A DNA stretch of 64,000 nucleotides from Amoebidium appalachense (Eukaryota; Ichthyosporea). The number at the start of each line of letters is the position of its first letter. Position 1 is the first letter of the stretch. The translations under genes were made by a program, and so were the position numbers. The DNA lies in NCBI GenBank assembly GCA_963693365.1, contig CAVNZM010000004.1:12710001-12774000 (forward strand), in the 5' to 3' direction. Shown piece by piece: positions 61,224-64,000 of the stretch. The notes beneath the pieces are model-generated. The model was not told the origin of the DNA, ran no database searches, and saw nothing but the letters and a program-made list of their open reading frames with translations.

Positions 61224-62759
61224 CTAAAAGCTGTGCCGAGTTGTCATCACAAATCGACCGGAGAAGACTCGAAGCATGGCCGTGGATCCCCCGATGCCAA
61301 ATACCAATCATTTGAGCTGCTAAAAGCAGCCAATGAGCAAATGTTTGGCTTTGACTCTGTTCGTTTGTAAACGCGAGCCCCGCTGCAGTCCACCCTCCCT
61401 TCGCCCCCCTCCCCCCTCCCCCCCCCCCCCTCCCCCCCCTCCCGCCCCCTTAATTCCCGATACCTTTCCATCCATCTATCCACTCACCCACCCAAAAATC
61501 CAACCGAATACCTGCCTCTCCCCCCCCCCCCCCCCCCCCCTCCCCCCCCCCCCCCCCCCCCCGCCGCCGCCCTCCTTCCCCCCTCCCCCAAAAAGCACCA
61601 CCACCACTACCACCATCCCTATCCTTGTGACCTCCGCGCACCTTAACCTTCCTCCGTGCCTATCCACTGAATAAACCCATTCCCCCCCAGAGTGTCGAGA
61701 TTTGCGAAGTTTCTACGATGGGTCCTGAAGAGGACATCTACAGCAAGCATGACCGGCTGGAGGGTGAACTGCAAGCCCTTGAGGACACGATCGACCCTGC
61801 AAAGATTACAGAGTTGCAGGTGGCCAACCCTCCCCCCCTCTCCCCCTCCAACACCTCTCTCTCTCTCTCTTTCGCTCCCTCCCCACCTCCCCCTCCCCCC
61901 CCCCCCACCCAAAAAAAGAAAGGAGAAAACCTCCTGCTGCATCAGATCCTCCTAGCACACTTTCCACCCCTCCACCCCCCCCACCCCCCCCCAGCCTCCC
62001 CCCAACCCCCTCAAAATCTCCACCTTTACATCTGCTTTCCCATCGCCCCGCTTACTCCTTCGGTCAGTTCCCTTCCTCCCGATCCTTGCATATGCTCTCC
62101 CGACCTCCCCCCCTCGCCTCCCCCCCCCCCCCCCCCCCCCCCGCCCCACATCCCTCCCTCCCCCTCCTCCCCCCGATTTCCTCCTCCCCACCCTACCCCC
62201 TCCCCACAGCCCCTCCCCTCCTCCCTCAAAAAGAAATCCCCGCGATGTGACATCTTCCTACTCTCTTTCAGCCCCCCCACCTCCCCCAACCCCCCCCCCC
62301 CCCCCCAAAGTTCCTTCTTTACGTTTGCTTTCCAATCACCCCCCCTACCCTCCCAGTTGCTTCCCTTTCCTCCCAATCCTTGAATATGCCACCCCTTCCC
62401 CCCTCAGCACCCCCCCCCCCCCCCCTTCTCCCCCCCCTCTTCCCTCATTCCTCCCCATGCTTCCACCCCTCCACACACCCTTTACCCCTCCTCCGCATCC
62501 TGCCCAACTCCCCCCCCTCCCCCTCCCCCGCAACCCCTTCCCCCCAACCTTGCCCCCCCCCCCCCCCCCACCCCCACCCACCCACCCACCCACACACACA
62601 CACACTGTTCTGCCCCATCTGAGCCATTAACCCCCTTAGACAACCTTCCAGATTACGTGGGACACTATTCATTTTACCCCCCCCCCCCCCCCCCCCCCCC
62701 TTCCCCCCCTTTTCCCCTTGCTCCTGGGATTTAACACCTTCCCCCCCCCCCCCCCTCCC

Positions 62760-62797
<38 letters not shown>

Positions 62798-63058
62798 ACA
62801 CATACACCACGGAACTTATTCCTTTCCCGCTAGTTAAAGTTTTCCGGCGTATGCCTTGCCACCCCCCCCCCAACCATCCTCCCCAATTCTCACTCGCCCG
62901 TTTGTTTCCTGCCTGTGACCTCCAAACCATCACTCATTCTGCAACATAACAGAAAGCAGTGGAAATTCTTTTGGAAAAGAAACTTGAGGCCACCCGGCGT
63001 CTAGCCCACCATGAGAGCAAGAAAGCAAAGCACCAACGGGCACTGACCAGAGCAACAG
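61224..63058 (+). CDS. Coiled-coil protein gene, three exons placed, open at the right
   Basis: Exons 61224-61358 (candidate: acceptor TTATTCCCCTTGATAG; reads SPDAKYQSFELLKAANEQMF then GFDS), 61691-61819 (SVEICEVSTMGPEEDIYSKH, then DRLEGELQALEDTIDPAKIT) and 62953-63058 (KAVEILLEKKLEATRRLAHH, then ESKKAKHQRALTRAT). Phases are 0/0, 0/0 and 0/1. The protein is Lys/Glu-rich with heptads and no recognised domain. It is transcribed away from the SMC gene across the shared E2F/CCAAT interval, so a role with chromosome proteins is possible but is inference. The next exon lies beyond 64000 or in C-rich DNA. Confidence 0.6.
61820..62952. repeat. C-rich intron of the plus-strand gene
   Basis: Plus-strand C and CCT-rich throughout (C runs near 62118-62142, 62290-62307, 62677-62700, 62760-62797). 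The donor GTGGCCAACC is followed by C tracts within 10 nt. Confidence 0.75.
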
Positions 63059-63187
63059 GTTGGTTTCCTTCTCCCTTCCACCCTCTTCCCCCTCCCCCCT
63101 CCTCCTTCCACTCGCTCCCCCCTCCTCCGCCCCTCCTTCCCTTTTGCCCCTAGTTCACCTCTTCCCCTCTCCCCCTCCTCTCCCTTT

Positions 63188-63218
<31 letters not shown>

Positions 63219-64000
63219 GGACAACCAAGGTTCCTCCCACCTTCGTCCCCTCCCCTTCCCTTCCGTTACCTTCTCATTCCCTGCCCCTCCCCTACACACA
63301 GCTAAACCCGATGGCCTCCTTGCCCCTCCCATCCTCCCCCATACCCACCGTCCCTTCCTACCCTCCCCCCACCCACCCACCCTCCTTCCCTCCTACCCAC
63401 CCCTCACCCCTCCCTGCTCCCTCCCCTCCCTCCCCATACTCACCCTCCCTTCCCTCCCCCTCCCCACCCACCCACCCATCCCTCCCTCCCCACACCCACC
63501 CTCCCTTCTCACTCTTCCCCGACCCAATCTCCCTTCCCCCCACCCCCCCCCCCCCCCACCCACCCACCAACCACCCACCCCTCATTCCCCCCACCCCCTC
63601 CCTCCACCCACCGATCCACCCTCCCCACCCTCCCCCCACCCACCCACCCATCCTCTCCCTCCATACCCCCATTCACCCTCCCTCCCCACAACCCCCACAC
63701 AAACACACACACCCTCCCTTCTCTCCCAACACCCACCCACCCTCCCCCCACCCACCCACCCTCCCCTCCCCCCCCCCCCCCCCCCCGTGCTCCCTCCCCT
63801 CCCTCCCCCAACCCACCCACCCGTCCCACCCTTCACCCGCACACCCTCATCCCACCCTCCCACCCTCTCCACCCTCCCCCCACCCACCCACCCTCCCCTC
63901 CCTCCCCTTCCCCTCTGCCTCCCTTCCCTCCTTCACCCCCCCCCCCCCCCCCCCCCCCCCCCCCGACCCTCTCTCTCTCCTCACCCTCCCCCCACCCACC
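63059..64000. repeat. C-rich intron start with CCCACCCACCCTCC minisatellite
   Basis: From donor GTTGGT at 63059 to the window end the plus strand is almost pure C/T/A with CCCACCCA, CCCTCCCT words and C runs at 63190-63218 and 63940-63964. No exon seen. Confidence 0.75.

Overview
This looks like nuclear DNA of a eukaryote, most likely a unicellular alga or other protist. Genes are broken into many short exons with spliceosomal GT-AG (and some GC-AG) junctions. Introns are packed with C, G, A, GT, CT and GA runs. The mobile elements are eukaryotic: a tyrosine-recombinase (YR) retrotransposon, a Ty1/copia element and a Helitron remnant. A prasinophyte-type green alga would fit, but nothing here fixes the taxon. 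Most long reading frames in the window are translations of homopolymers or microsatellites and are not annotated.

Layout. (1) 1-6503, minus strand: a six-exon gene, open at the left edge, with an acidic N-terminus, a Cys-pair domain resembling DUF6729 and a WRN-type DEDDy 3'-5' exonuclease domain. (2) 6.6-9.8 kb: unique AT-richer DNA, long TG microsatellites and short inverted repeats. (3) 9.85-11.34 kb, minus: decayed Helitron N-terminal coding sequence. (4) 11923-28974, minus: a YR retrotransposon with 'split direct repeats' in the order A1 - gag - RT/RNase H - YR - B1 - A2 - B2. The two 278-bp A copies look identical and a 5-bp core (ACATT) lies at both ends and at the B1/A2 junction. It carries nested insertions: a copia element (13635-17853) inside the recombinase gene with a GGGCC target duplication, and 18.0-25.9 kb of foreign DNA (a probable long-arm foldback element, several tandem arrays, a copia LTR scrap) between RNase H and recombinase. 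(5) 29-30.8 kb: no gene seen. (6) 30843-57937, minus: one SMC-family ATPase gene spread over 27 kb. I could place 36 exons with consistent splice phases, covering head, Walker A, coil, hinge, coil, ABC signature and Walker B; together they give about 1,080 codons. (7) 57938-58784: a promoter-like interval with a consensus E2F site and six CCAAT boxes. (8) 58.8-64 kb, plus: a divergently transcribed coiled-coil gene, open at the right edge.

The SMC gene and the divergent coiled-coil gene probably share a cell-cycle-type promoter. The mobile-element block is a nested record: the YR element arrived, a copia copy landed in its recombinase, and other repeats broke it further. The host introns show a strand-polarised pattern: about half of the SMC introns have a sense-strand C tract within roughly 60 nt of the 5' splice site. 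Homopolymer lengths are assembly-sensitive and should be treated with caution.
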